DNA of 64,000 nt from Candidatus Nanoarchaeia archaeon. GTDB taxonomy: Archaea; Nanobdellota; Nanobdellia; SCGC-AAA011-G17; GW2011-AR17. Below, one piece after another: positions 16,372 to 25,284 of the stretch. The translations under genes were made by a program, and so were the position numbers. A model generated the notes under the pieces. That model saw only the letters and a program-made list of their open reading frames with translations, was not told where the DNA came from and did no database searches. How positions within the stretch are numbered: position 1 is the stretch's first letter; each line of letters starts with the position of its first letter. The stretch is from NCBI GenBank assembly GCA_028706745.1, contig JAQTVM010000003.1:1-64000 (forward strand). The letters run 5' to 3'.

Positions 16372-17346
16372 TTATTGCAATTCCCTTACTCTTTCTTCAA
16401 AGTCATAAAGGTTATTTACAACATAATCTTCTTTTAATTTTCCGCTTCTATTAATCAAAAAGCTGCGAATTCCAACTGAAGCAGGTATTGCATAATCGTG
16501 CTCATAATCATCTCCTACATGCACCATTTCTGAAGGCTTAATCCCCAAAAGGCGACAAACATTTTTATATACTTCTGCATCCTTTTTCATGCTTCCAAAA
16601 TCTGCAGGGGTTGAGAATGTATTTTCAAAATAAGTTCCTAATTTGTCGATTCCTATTTTTAAATTTAAAAATTTACTATCTGCATGGGAAAGGATTATTA
16701 ACACATAATCTTTTTGCAGAGATTTGATGACAGGTATGGCATCGCCATAATGTTTTACTTCATGCTTCATATCTTTTGAGATTTTATCCCACGACGCTGT
16801 TATACCAAAATGTTCCAGCCAAAAATCAGGATCGCGCCATTCGCTTACTTTTCCCCAAAGCCGCTTATATTCTTTTACAACATACTTATATGCCTCTTCA
16901 AATTCAATCTTTCTGTCTTTTGCAACAAGAAGCGGTATTTCATTATCCCAGAATTTATCATCGAAGTTATTGTCACTTAAGCATCCGTCAAGGTCAAATG
17001 AGACTACTTTTATTCTTCGCTGAGATTTGGCTTTTATCCCTTTTGATAATGTTTCTTTCTCAGCTTGTTCTTCCTGTATTTTTAGCTTATGTATGGCTTC
17101 TGAGAATGACTCCAGCTGGTTAAGCCACGATTTTGAAATTTTGTAATACTTGCCTTCCTGCTTTTCCAGCATATTTGCCTCTAACATTCCAGTAAGGGCT
17201 TTACAAACAGCCTGGTATGTATGGCTTGCGCCTTTCTTTTTTATTGCAAAATGCATCTCTTTTGCAGAAAGGTTTTCTTTTTGGCTTAAAGCAAATAAGA
17301 TTAGCGTCTTTAAATCCTTCTTGTCCGTTAAGCAGGGGATTAGCAT
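16372..17346 (-). CDS. Winged-helix domain fused to HAD-family hydrolase
   Basis: N-terminal wHTH (LILFALSQKENLSAKEMHFAIKKKGASHTYQAVCKALTGMLEANMLEKQEGKYYKIS); HAD motifs SFDLDGCLSD, ILSHAD, KKDAEVYKN, VGDDYEHDY. Confidence 0.85.
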   Translation of the reverse strand: MLIPCLTDKKDLKTLILFALSQKENLSAKEMHFAIKKKGASHTYQAVCKALTGMLEANMLEKQEGKYYKISKSWLNQLESFSEAIHKLKIQEEQAEKETLSKGIKAKSQRRIKVVSFDLDGCLSDNNFDDKFWDNEIPLLVAKDRKIEFEEAYKYVVKEYKRLWGKVSEWRDPDFWLEHFGITASWDKISKDMKHEVKHYGDAIPVIKSLQKDYVLIILSHADSKFLNLKIGIDKLGTYFENTFSTPADFGSMKKDAEVYKNVCRLLGIKPSEMVHVGDDYEHDYAIPASVGIRSFLINRSGKLKEDYVVNNLYDFEERVRELQ

Positions 17347-17347
17347 A

Positions 17348-17875
17348 TCAGAATCTCTTCTTAAGTTCCTTTATTTTTGCAAAAACTTCTTTATCGTGTT
17401 CCGCCATCTCTTCATCAGTGTTGAATAACAGAAAGTCCTCCACTTTTTCGTCAAACTTATATCCTGCAGTTGTTGCACTTATGCTTAGCTGTCCTATGCA
17501 TGTAAATAATTCTGCTGGTATTTGTCCCGCCTTAATTTCTTTTAGCATTTCCTCAGTTAATTGTAAAAATTGCAGTTCTATATTAGAAATTGGCTCTTTC
17601 TTATCTATTCTATCTTGCATTTCATCAAACTTTATCCAAAAAGGGCAAGCTGCTTCAAACATCTTGTATAATCCTTGAAAAAGGGTATTTACTGCCCATT
17701 TCTTTTCTCTTTCGGTTGATGCAAGCCCGCCATTAATGGCACTGCCTATTAATTGCAGTCTGCGCTTTAATTCATTTATATCTTTAGAATAGTATAGATA
17801 TTTTGCTATATTCTTGTCTATCTCTTCTTCAATAATCTTGAAATCTATATCCTTGCCCGATTCTTTTTTAGTCAT
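17348..17875 (-). CDS. Hypothetical helical protein, 175 aa
   Basis: 8-nt overlap with upstream gene, 1-nt gap to downstream gene. Confidence 0.55.
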   Translation of the reverse strand: MTKKESGKDIDFKIIEEEIDKNIAKYLYYSKDINELKRRLQLIGSAINGGLASTEREKKWAVNTLFQGLYKMFEAACPFWIKFDEMQDRIDKKEPISNIELQFLQLTEEMLKEIKAGQIPAELFTCIGQLSISATTAGYKFDEKVEDFLLFNTDEEMAEHDKEVFAKIKELKKRF

Positions 17876-18620
17876 TTTTCTCCCATGGCATTTTTAGCAG
17901 CGTAACCTTATTGCGATGATGCCTACCGAATGGCTCGAATGTTAATCTTGTTTCTTTGTTTTCTATATCTTCATATAGCTTAATTGTGACTTTATGTTCT
18001 TTGTTTACATTTATTATCTCTGTGCCTATTCCTAATCCTTGTCCCCTATAATTGAAATCTTCTATTTTCCATGAATCTCTACCTGCACTTCCCAAATTAC
18101 TCGGCGGGTTATAATGCCCGGTAGATGCAATGCCTGCCAATCCTCTTGTCTCTTTTAAGAAATCAGGCATTTCTAATTTGCAAGCCGAGCCAAGATTGCT
18201 TGGCACTTTGGGTGTTCCTAAATTATCCAGTGCTTTTGTAAGATAACTATTGTCTTCCTTCAGCTTGCCTAAGTCTAATGCCGGCAAATTAGCGGGTGCT
18301 ATATCAATCTCTATAGGCTTTATTGTAATCTCTACTTCCGCTGCTCTTGCCAAAGGTCCGCAAGGGTCTGAGCGCGGGCTTTCTGAATAGTTGCTGTCTC
18401 TGCAGCCCATATCGCAATGCCTGTCGAAGTCACTTCTTCCGCTTGAACCCAAGCTTGAGCCGCTGGGCTTAAATCCGCAGCTCCCAAATCCGCTTCCGCT
18501 TCCTCCACTAAATCCTCCGCCGCCGAAACCTGAGTAGAATTCTGTTGCGCTTTGACTTTTTATTTCAATATTTTCCTGTCTTGCTTCCTCTTTCCTAATT
18601 ATTTCATCAAGCTTTTCCAT
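17868..18620 (-). CDS. Gly/Ser-rich protein, 250 aa, with repeated SNLGSA motif
   Basis: GFGGGGFSGGSGSGFGSCGF; VPSNLGSACKLEMPDF and PPSNLGSAGRDSWKIEDF. Confidence 0.55.
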   Translation of the reverse strand: MEKLDEIIRKEEARQENIEIKSQSATEFYSGFGGGGFSGGSGSGFGSCGFKPSGSSLGSSGRSDFDRHCDMGCRDSNYSESPRSDPCGPLARAAEVEITIKPIEIDIAPANLPALDLGKLKEDNSYLTKALDNLGTPKVPSNLGSACKLEMPDFLKETRGLAGIASTGHYNPPSNLGSAGRDSWKIEDFNYRGQGLGIGTEIINVNKEHKVTIKLYEDIENKETRLTFEPFGRHHRNKVTLLKMPWEKND

Positions 18621-18623
18621 TTT

Positions 18624-19775
18624 TTATATGCCTCCATTGTTTTTTGTGTTTATATCATTATCTGTATAATGCTTTTTAAATCCTGCAAATTCTGCCGGAT
18701 AGAGCCGTATTAAATTTCTTAGTGTCAAAGGTTTTCTTCCCTGCTCAATTTCTCTTGCATTTGCAAGATAAGATTTATTATATCTCATTGCTGTTTTGTA
18801 TTCTTGTGTTTCAGTCCCATATTGCATTGCCAACTCTCTTGCTTTTTCTGCATGCTGCCTGTGGTAATTTGCAAATTCCAATGTAGGTTCAGCAGATAAT
18901 ATTCTGGATTTTGTTTGTTTTAGATAATCCTCGTCTCCGCAGACAAAATCTCCTGTAAATAAAGGGTCTGTAATGGATATATCCTGTTTTGAAACTAAAT
19001 TTTCAAAAGATTCTGGACTTATGCCATATATATCCAGCCAGCCAAAATGAATACAAGGAATAGTATTTGATACAATTAGCATGTCGATATCTGAATAAGG
19101 CTTTCTTGAGCCGTAAACCATGGCAAATGCAATATCCTTAAACTTATTAGCAAATATTTTACTGATTATCTCTGTAAGTATTTGGCTATTATAATGCTTA
19201 GGCATGCCTGTACTAAACATTAATGCATGTTCTCCGTACTCATTGCTATAATCAATAAATCTCTTGCAAAGCACTTTTTGTTCTGCTGAAAGCATGCCAA
19301 ATTTTTGCTTTAATTGCCTGTTTGTATCTGTTAATTCTGAAAGGTAACATTCCATCCACATGGCAAACCCCTCATATTCGGGTGTTATTCTTTGTTTAAG
19401 TGCTTGAATTGCCTTATGTTTTGGGTTTTGCTTCCTGAATTCTTTTGCCTTTTCTGCGCTATTTAATCCTGCTTTTATCTCTTCACCCATCAATTCTATT
19501 TCTAGGCTATGCAAGGCTCTGCCTGGAGAAGAATGTTCAGTATACATGCTGTGCCCAAAATATTCATGGAACAGGTTTTGAATAAAAAAATTGCTGCTTG
19601 CCTTTAAATGCGAAGATAAATCCCTTGTTAGAAATACGCCTTCTTTTTCTTCGATACCCCTGTTTCTGCAGAAATTTTGCCATTCTGCATCGCCATATAT
19701 TTGGATAGTGGACTTAATTGGCATAAAACCAAATGTATCAGAAAAATGCTTGCTGATTTCTTCAGTTATTGTCAT
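18624..19775 (-). CDS. HEXXGH zincin-like domain fused to a nucleotidyltransferase-like domain
   Basis: NLFHEYFGHSMYTEH...MGEEIKAG...PEYEGFAMWMECY; FAMVYGSRKPYSDIDMLIVSN. Confidence 0.6.
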   Translation of the reverse strand: MTITEEISKHFSDTFGFMPIKSTIQIYGDAEWQNFCRNRGIEEKEGVFLTRDLSSHLKASSNFFIQNLFHEYFGHSMYTEHSSPGRALHSLEIELMGEEIKAGLNSAEKAKEFRKQNPKHKAIQALKQRITPEYEGFAMWMECYLSELTDTNRQLKQKFGMLSAEQKVLCKRFIDYSNEYGEHALMFSTGMPKHYNSQILTEIISKIFANKFKDIAFAMVYGSRKPYSDIDMLIVSNTIPCIHFGWLDIYGISPESFENLVSKQDISITDPLFTGDFVCGDEDYLKQTKSRILSAEPTLEFANYHRQHAEKARELAMQYGTETQEYKTAMRYNKSYLANAREIEQGRKPLTLRNLIRLYPAEFAGFKKHYTDNDINTKNNGGI

Positions 19776-19840
19776 TTTTACCCCCTAAACCTTGATTTTT
19801 AAGGGCTGTGCCACTATATAAACCTTTCTATTTTTAACCA

Positions 19841-20008
19841 CTAGAAAGTGTATAAATACCTCTTTCTCCAATAAATCTCTTCTTCAACCCACTCTTCAAA
19901 TTTTTCAATGCTTGTAATTTCAAAGTTAGGGTCTTCAATGGAGTCTTGCAGATAAACTTTGTAATTTCGTTTCATATCCTCTAGTTCGTCTGCATTAAGC
20001 TCTTTCAT
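19841..20008 (-). pseudogene. Possible truncated gene remnant or 55-aa ORF (MKELNADELEDMKRNYKVYLQDSIEDPNFEITSIEKFEEWVEEEIYWRKRYLYTF)
   Basis: Protein-like sequence also continues upstream of the ATG (CLSDENLICLDSAWTFG) to an in-frame stop. Confidence 0.35.
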
Positions 20009-20157
20009 TCCAAAAGTCCAGGCGGAATCCAGGCATATAAGGTTTTCGTCGGATAGGCACGATTGAACTTCCTAAAATAATGAATTATGGCGCTAGTCTT
20101 TAAGTCATGTTGCTACATTCCGCAGGATTTATAAAAAGAGAATAGACTATAAGAATA

Positions 20158-20589
20158 ATGGATGTACTCACAAAATCTCAACGTTCAAAATGCATGAGTT
20201 CGATAAAATCAAAAAATAGCAACATTGAAAGGATATTGACAAAAGCGTTAAAGAAAAAAGGATTGCAGTTCAAAAAGAATTATTCAAAAATAATAGGCAA
20301 ACCGGATATTGCATTTCCTAAAGAAAAAATCGCCGTTTTCTGCGACAGCGAATTTTGGCACGGATATAAATGGGCTAAAAAGAAAAAAGAGATTAAATCA
20401 AATAAAAGATTTTGGCATGCTAAAATTGAAAGGAATATAAAAAGAGATAAACAAGTAAACAGAAAATTAAAAAATCAAGGGTGGCTTGTAATTCGCTTTT
20501 GGGGCCAAAAAATCGGAAAGAATTCCGGCGAATGCGTAAAAATGATTGATACTGCCGTAAAAAAACGCAAAAATCTACACAATATATAA
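20158..20589 (+). CDS. vsr: Very-short-patch-repair (Vsr)-like DNA mismatch endonuclease
   Basis: MDVLTKSQRSKCMSSIKSKNSNIERILTKALKKKGLQFKKN; KPDIAFPKEKIAVFCDSEFWHGY; RDKQVNRKLKNQGWLVIRFWGQ. Confidence 0.88.
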   Translation: MDVLTKSQRSKCMSSIKSKNSNIERILTKALKKKGLQFKKNYSKIIGKPDIAFPKEKIAVFCDSEFWHGYKWAKKKKEIKSNKRFWHAKIERNIKRDKQVNRKLKNQGWLVIRFWGQKIGKNSGECVKMIDTAVKKRKNLHNI

Positions 20590-20640
20590 TTTCTATACCA
20601 AAGATTTAAATAAGGCCAAAGATTAAATCCTTTAGGTGAG

Positions 20641-21678
20641 ATGATGGCAAAAGAGGCGCATAAGAGTAATTCATTTGACAATAAAAAAGACGGCAAATTT
20701 ACATTTATAGATTTATTTGCGGGAATAGGCGGAATGCGCATTGCTTTTCAAAATTTAAAAGGAAATTGTGTATTCAGCTCGGAATGGGATAAGTTCTCGC
20801 AAAAAACTTATCAGGCCAATTTTGGAGAAATACCTGAAGGAGATATAACAAAAATAGATGCGAAGAATATCCCCTCTCATGATGTTCTCGTAGCGGGATT
20901 TCCATGCCAAGCATTTTCAATAGCAGGAAGACGTGCGGGTTTTGAAGATACCAGGGGCACCTTATTTTTTGATGTTGCAAGAATCATAAAAGAAAAGCAA
21001 CCAAAAGCGTTTTTATTGGAAAATGTAAAAGGTCTTAAAAATCATAAGGGGGGCAAAACGCTTAATACTATTCTCAATGTATTAAGAAATGATTTAGGCT
21101 ATTATGTTCCCGAGCCGCAAATTTTAAATGCCCTGAATTTTGGACTTCCACAGAATAGGGAGCGGATAGTAATAGTAGGTTTTAGAAAAGACCTGAAAAT
21201 TAATGAGTTTACATATCCTGCCACGTTAAATGAACATAAGGTATTTGCGGATGTAAAAGAAACTAAGCCAGTTACAGCCAGATATTATCTCTCGACAACT
21301 TATCTTAAATGCTTGAAGCAACATAAAAAGAGACATGCATCTAAAGGTAACGGTTTTGGTTATGAGATTATACCCGATAATAAACATACAAATGCAATTG
21401 TTGTAGGCGGAATGGGAAAAGAAAGAAATCTCATTATAGATCCGAGATTGAAAGATTTTACACCGGAAACAAAGATACAAGGCAAAGTAAACAGGGAAGG
21501 AATACGAAGAATGACTCCGCGCGAATGGGCTCGTTTGCAGGGATTTCCTGAAAAATTCCAAATACCAGTTTCCAATGCACAAGCTTATAAGCAATTCGGG
21601 AATTCTGTACCCATTAATATGGTGGAAGCCGTAGGAAATGAAATATTGAGGCATTTAAATGACAATAAAAGGCAATAA
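20641..21678 (+). CDS. DNA (cytosine-5)-methyltransferase
   Basis: FIDLFAGIGGMRIAFQ; GFPCQAFSIAGRRAGFEDTRGTLFF; ENVKGL; PQNRERIVIVGF; ARLQGFPEKF; YKQFGNSVPINM. Confidence 0.95.
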   Translation: MMAKEAHKSNSFDNKKDGKFTFIDLFAGIGGMRIAFQNLKGNCVFSSEWDKFSQKTYQANFGEIPEGDITKIDAKNIPSHDVLVAGFPCQAFSIAGRRAGFEDTRGTLFFDVARIIKEKQPKAFLLENVKGLKNHKGGKTLNTILNVLRNDLGYYVPEPQILNALNFGLPQNRERIVIVGFRKDLKINEFTYPATLNEHKVFADVKETKPVTARYYLSTTYLKCLKQHKKRHASKGNGFGYEIIPDNKHTNAIVVGGMGKERNLIIDPRLKDFTPETKIQGKVNREGIRRMTPREWARLQGFPEKFQIPVSNAQAYKQFGNSVPINMVEAVGNEILRHLNDNKRQ

Positions 21679-22732
21679 AGGCGAATGGACTGAGATTTAT
21701 GTTCTTCTCAAATTACTTGCTGACGGCAAATTGTACGCTGGAGATGAAAATCTAGGTATAATCTCAGATATTTATTCTAAAGTTTTAAGGATTGACAGAA
21801 AAGAAAAAGAAGGTGAGTATCATTATTTAAGAAATGATAAAATAAGTATCTTGGACTCAAATGGCAAAGTTTTAGTAGAACTCGATGCAACAGTATTTAA
21901 TGAAAATGCAAAAAAGCTGTTAAAAGAAATTAAAGAAGCTAAAGGGCCTTCATTTTCTGTTTCAGATGTGGAAGAGTTTATGCATATCATAAAATGTAAA
22001 AGTCTAAAAGCAAAATCTACGCAGAAATCAGATATTACTATCCAAATCAGCGAACCATCTAATCCTTTAAAAGTTACGCTTAAATTCAGCATAAAATCTC
22101 AATTGGGCCGAGCTTCAACTTTACTTAACCCGGGTAAAACTACTAACTTTGTATACAAGATTGATGCAAAAAGTATTAATAAAGATGAATTAAAATCTAT
22201 AGATCTTCAGACAAATCTAAAAAATAAAATAAAATCCCTTGAAATAAAAGGTTATAATCTGATATATGATCATATTGAAAGTGAGAATTTTCATTCAAAT
22301 CTTCGGTTAATAGAGTCTACTCTACCCGAGATGGTGGCTGCCGCGTTAGTAAAATTTTATGGCGGTAAATTTAAGACGCTTAAAGAATTAACTGATGAAT
22401 TGGAAAGAATAAATCCTTTGGGCTATTCAAAAAGCGGAGGACAGAAGCCCTATGAGCATAAAATGAAACAATTACTCTATGCCGCCGCACTAGGTATGAC
22501 TCCCGGAAAAATCTGGGAAGGAGAGTTCGAAGCCTTAGGGGGATATATTTTAGTAAATAAAAAAGGAGAGGTATTAGGTTATACTACACATAATCAGAAT
22601 AAGTTTATGGACTATCTTTTAAATAATACCAAATTTGAAATTGCAAGCAGAAGCAGATATAAGTTTGGTAAAATTTATAGCGAAAATGGGCAATATTATA
22701 CCAAATTAAACTTACAGATAAGATTTTTGTGA
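21659..22732 (+). CDS. Type II restriction endonuclease, probable HpaII family (CCGG)
   Basis: KGNKGEWTEIYVLLKLLADGKLYAGDENL start; start codon overlaps the end of the C5-MTase gene; specificity is inferred. Confidence 0.7.
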   Translation: MTIKGNKGEWTEIYVLLKLLADGKLYAGDENLGIISDIYSKVLRIDRKEKEGEYHYLRNDKISILDSNGKVLVELDATVFNENAKKLLKEIKEAKGPSFSVSDVEEFMHIIKCKSLKAKSTQKSDITIQISEPSNPLKVTLKFSIKSQLGRASTLLNPGKTTNFVYKIDAKSINKDELKSIDLQTNLKNKIKSLEIKGYNLIYDHIESENFHSNLRLIESTLPEMVAAALVKFYGGKFKTLKELTDELERINPLGYSKSGGQKPYEHKMKQLLYAAALGMTPGKIWEGEFEALGGYILVNKKGEVLGYTTHNQNKFMDYLLNNTKFEIASRSRYKFGKIYSENGQYYTKLNLQIRFL

Positions 22733-22764
22733 ATATTTTTGCTCAACCAAAGAAAGCCACTATT

Positions 22765-23082
22765 CTACGCTGGAGGCTCGCCTTTTCTTTCTTTATTCTC
22801 CCACTCCCCGCACGCCCTGTCCTCATCCAAGGCATCTTCCACGTGCACCAAAAACTCATTATTAGAAAGAAACTCAATAGCTTTTGCCTTAAACTTTGCA
22901 GCTTCTGTGTTATTAACATTCCAAGAAGTATCATCAAACCTTCTGCCATCAACGCTAAGCGAAGAAAGGATAATATTCACATTAGTTACGCAGGAGTACC
23001 TGCCTGACTTCCTGCATATTGCCTTGATAAAAAAGCCTTTATCTGCGCATATTTCAAAATCATACCTTGAACCTTTAATCAT
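22765..23082 (-). CDS. Hypothetical protein, 105 aa
   Basis: ORF with protein-like composition. Confidence 0.45.
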   Translation of the reverse strand: MIKGSRYDFEICADKGFFIKAICRKSGRYSCVTNVNIILSSLSVDGRRFDDTSWNVNNTEAAKFKAKAIEFLSNNEFLVHVEDALDEDRACGEWENKERKGEPPA

Positions 23083-23131
23083 GGCCAGGCCATGGCCGAA
23101 CGGCCTTAAATACCTTTCTCTCTACCTAAAC

Positions 23132-24013
23132 TTAGAAATCTTCCGTATCCTCGATGCCCTGCATTGTGATTATGTCTTCAGTAGTCAGCTTCTTCTTGGA
23201 CCTCAGCTTCTCCTTTACTACATTCGCCCTTTCCTTAAGCTGCTGCCTCTCATCGTCCTTTCTTTCCCTCTGCTTCTGCCTTCTCTCGCCTGCCTCAACT
23301 TGTTCAACGCCTCTAGCCAAATCCATCTTGTCTTTCAAAACCTTGCTTACTTCTGTGTATTCCTGCTTAAATTTAATGAAATTGGCAAAAGCCTCTTCCT
23401 GCGTCTTCTTCAGCTTGCCAATATCTTTAGAAAGCTGTATAAAAGACTCATAGCTTTCCTTATTTGAGCCAGACTGCTCGCGAAGCTTATTATGAAACTC
23501 ATCGCCTTTCTTCTTGGCTTCAGTAATCTGGTGAGAAACATCATTTATTTCCTTCTGGACATCATCAATGCACTTAACAGACTCATACTGCTTTTTCAGA
23601 GTATTAATCTCCTTCATTATCTTTTTTTCCTTGTCAAAAGAAACTGCCTGAGTCTCAAGAGATTCCTCAAGCCGGTTTATCCTGCCTTTCACTTCAGAAG
23701 GATTTCCCTTGAACTTTGACTTTGCAAGCATATCGTCTTTCTTCTTGTTCAATTCCTTAATCTTCCCGATAAGCGCCTTTACCTGCGCATTAAATTCATC
23801 CCTGCTTGACTTGAAGCCTGAAATATCCTTGTTAAGAACGTCGTTTTTGCCCTTTGCATCCTTAATGCGTGCAATAGTCACGGCAATCTCAGCCTTGAGC
23901 TCTTCCTTCTTCTTAAACCACTCTTCCTTTTTTTGGTTGAGTTCGTTAAGCTTCTCCCTGAGCTCTTGAACTTCGTTTTTCAATCCTTTGTTTTCTGGCG
24001 TTTCTTCTGCCAT
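23132..24013 (-). CDS. Conserved archaeal coiled-coil protein
   Basis: Continuous E/K-rich coiled coil, next to the ribosomal stalk operon. Confidence 0.7.
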   Translation of the reverse strand: MAEETPENKGLKNEVQELREKLNELNQKKEEWFKKKEELKAEIAVTIARIKDAKGKNDVLNKDISGFKSSRDEFNAQVKALIGKIKELNKKKDDMLAKSKFKGNPSEVKGRINRLEESLETQAVSFDKEKKIMKEINTLKKQYESVKCIDDVQKEINDVSHQITEAKKKGDEFHNKLREQSGSNKESYESFIQLSKDIGKLKKTQEEAFANFIKFKQEYTEVSKVLKDKMDLARGVEQVEAGERRQKQRERKDDERQQLKERANVVKEKLRSKKKLTTEDIITMQGIEDTEDF

Positions 24014-24095
24014 TACGCAGCGTACCTCATCATTTAACCCTATCAGCCTGCAGTTACTGCAGACAAAAAAAACCTAAATAAAATAAAAAATGGTT

Positions 24096-24413
24096 TTAAC
24101 CAAACAGCGCGCCAAGCCCTGCCGCAGCCTGCTCTTCTGAAGCTTTCTTATCTTCTTTCTTCTCTTCCTTCTTTGCTTCAGGGCCTGCGTGAGCTGGAGC
24201 TGCCACTGGCGCAGCTGAAACTACTGCAGCTTCCTTGATTGCAGCGTCTATGTCAACGCCTTCCAAGGCTGCCACTAGAGCTTTTGCTCTTCCTGCGTCT
24301 ACTGCAACGCCTGCTGCCTCGAGGACCTTTTTCACAGCGTCTTCTGTTATTTTGTGCCCTGCTTTGTGCAGCAACATTCCGGCATATATGTACTCCATTT
24401 TGTTTCCCTCCAT
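24096..24413 (-). CDS. rpl12: 50S ribosomal protein P1/L12
   Basis: [31 protein letters not shown]...[13 protein letters not shown]. Confidence 0.95.
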   Translation of the reverse strand: MEGNKMEYIYAGMLLHKAGHKITEDAVKKVLEAAGVAVDAGRAKALVAALEGVDIDAAIKEAAVVSAAPVAAPAHAGPEAKKEEKKEDKKASEEQAAAGLGALFG

Positions 24414-24420
24414 GCTTTAA

Positions 24421-25284
24421 TTATAACCCAGCCTTGCTTTTGACAGCAGAAACCTGCATCTCGGCTTTTGCCAAAAGCTCCTTTAAATTGTCGCTGGTGA
24501 GTATGTCCTTTGAATTTGCAAGGCCCTTTGATTCCCTGTATGCCTTTGCAATCAGGAGCTGTATTGTGTCCTTTGACGGGTATGCTGCGTAGACAGCAAG
24601 GTTCATTGCCTCTCTTGCAAGCCTTGTTATGTCTGCCTTTGTCTTTGCATCGTCTATGAACAATACGCTCTTTGTGAGTATGATTCCGTTTTCAAGCACT
24701 GCAACAAGGTTAAGCCCGATTTCCATCGGCTCAATCCCGAACTTTGCAAGCAATCCTGCTGTCTTGTCGTCAACAACCTGCCCTTCTTTTGCAACAACTT
24801 TTTCAGCCTTGACAGCAACCTTGCCGCCTTCAATGCCTGCCTTTATTCCCATGCCGCCAAGCTCGCTTAAAATAGGACCGGGCGCAAATGGTGTCGGACC
24901 TGCAGGTATAATCAGGTCAAATGGCGCTTTCTGCCCTGCCTTAATCGGGACATTGCTCTTGCTTTTTCCCATTGCCTTGCATACCTTGAAAGGGTTTTCC
25001 CTTGTGAATATCAATGCAGGCATGCCTGTGATTTTCTTTTCAAGCTCTTCAATGCCTTTTAAGTCTGCTTTTGCCTGCTCAAATGCAATCTTAATCAGGT
25101 TTGCCTTGCTCATCCTGATAACCATCATTTCCCTTAACTGCTTCTTCATCTTCTGCATCTGCGCAGAAGGAAGCCCCTCGATATTTACCAATCCTATGAT
25201 TGGATATTCTTTCAGCAGTTTTACAAGCTCCCTGACTTCCTTTTTCTTGGATTCAGAAACATGGGCTTTATGTTTGGCGTTCAT
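24421..25284 (-). CDS. rplP0: 50S ribosomal protein L10 (P0)
   Basis: YPIIGLVNIEGLPSAQMQKMKKQLRE..., P0-like domain; operon position. Confidence 0.93.
   Translation of the reverse strand: MNAKHKAHVSESKKKEVRELVKLLKEYPIIGLVNIEGLPSAQMQKMKKQLREMMVIRMSKANLIKIAFEQAKADLKGIEELEKKITGMPALIFTRENPFKVCKAMGKSKSNVPIKAGQKAPFDLIIPAGPTPFAPGPILSELGGMGIKAGIEGGKVAVKAEKVVAKEGQVVDDKTAGLLAKFGIEPMEIGLNLVAVLENGIILTKSVLFIDDAKTKADITRLAREAMNLAVYAAYPSKDTIQLLIAKAYRESKGLANSKDILTSDNLKELLAKAEMQVSAVKSKAGL

Noticed and set aside
20158-22732. CCGG depletion as evidence for the HpaII-like specificity
   Set aside because: CCGG is visibly present in the window and I cannot count observed/expected reliably by eye.
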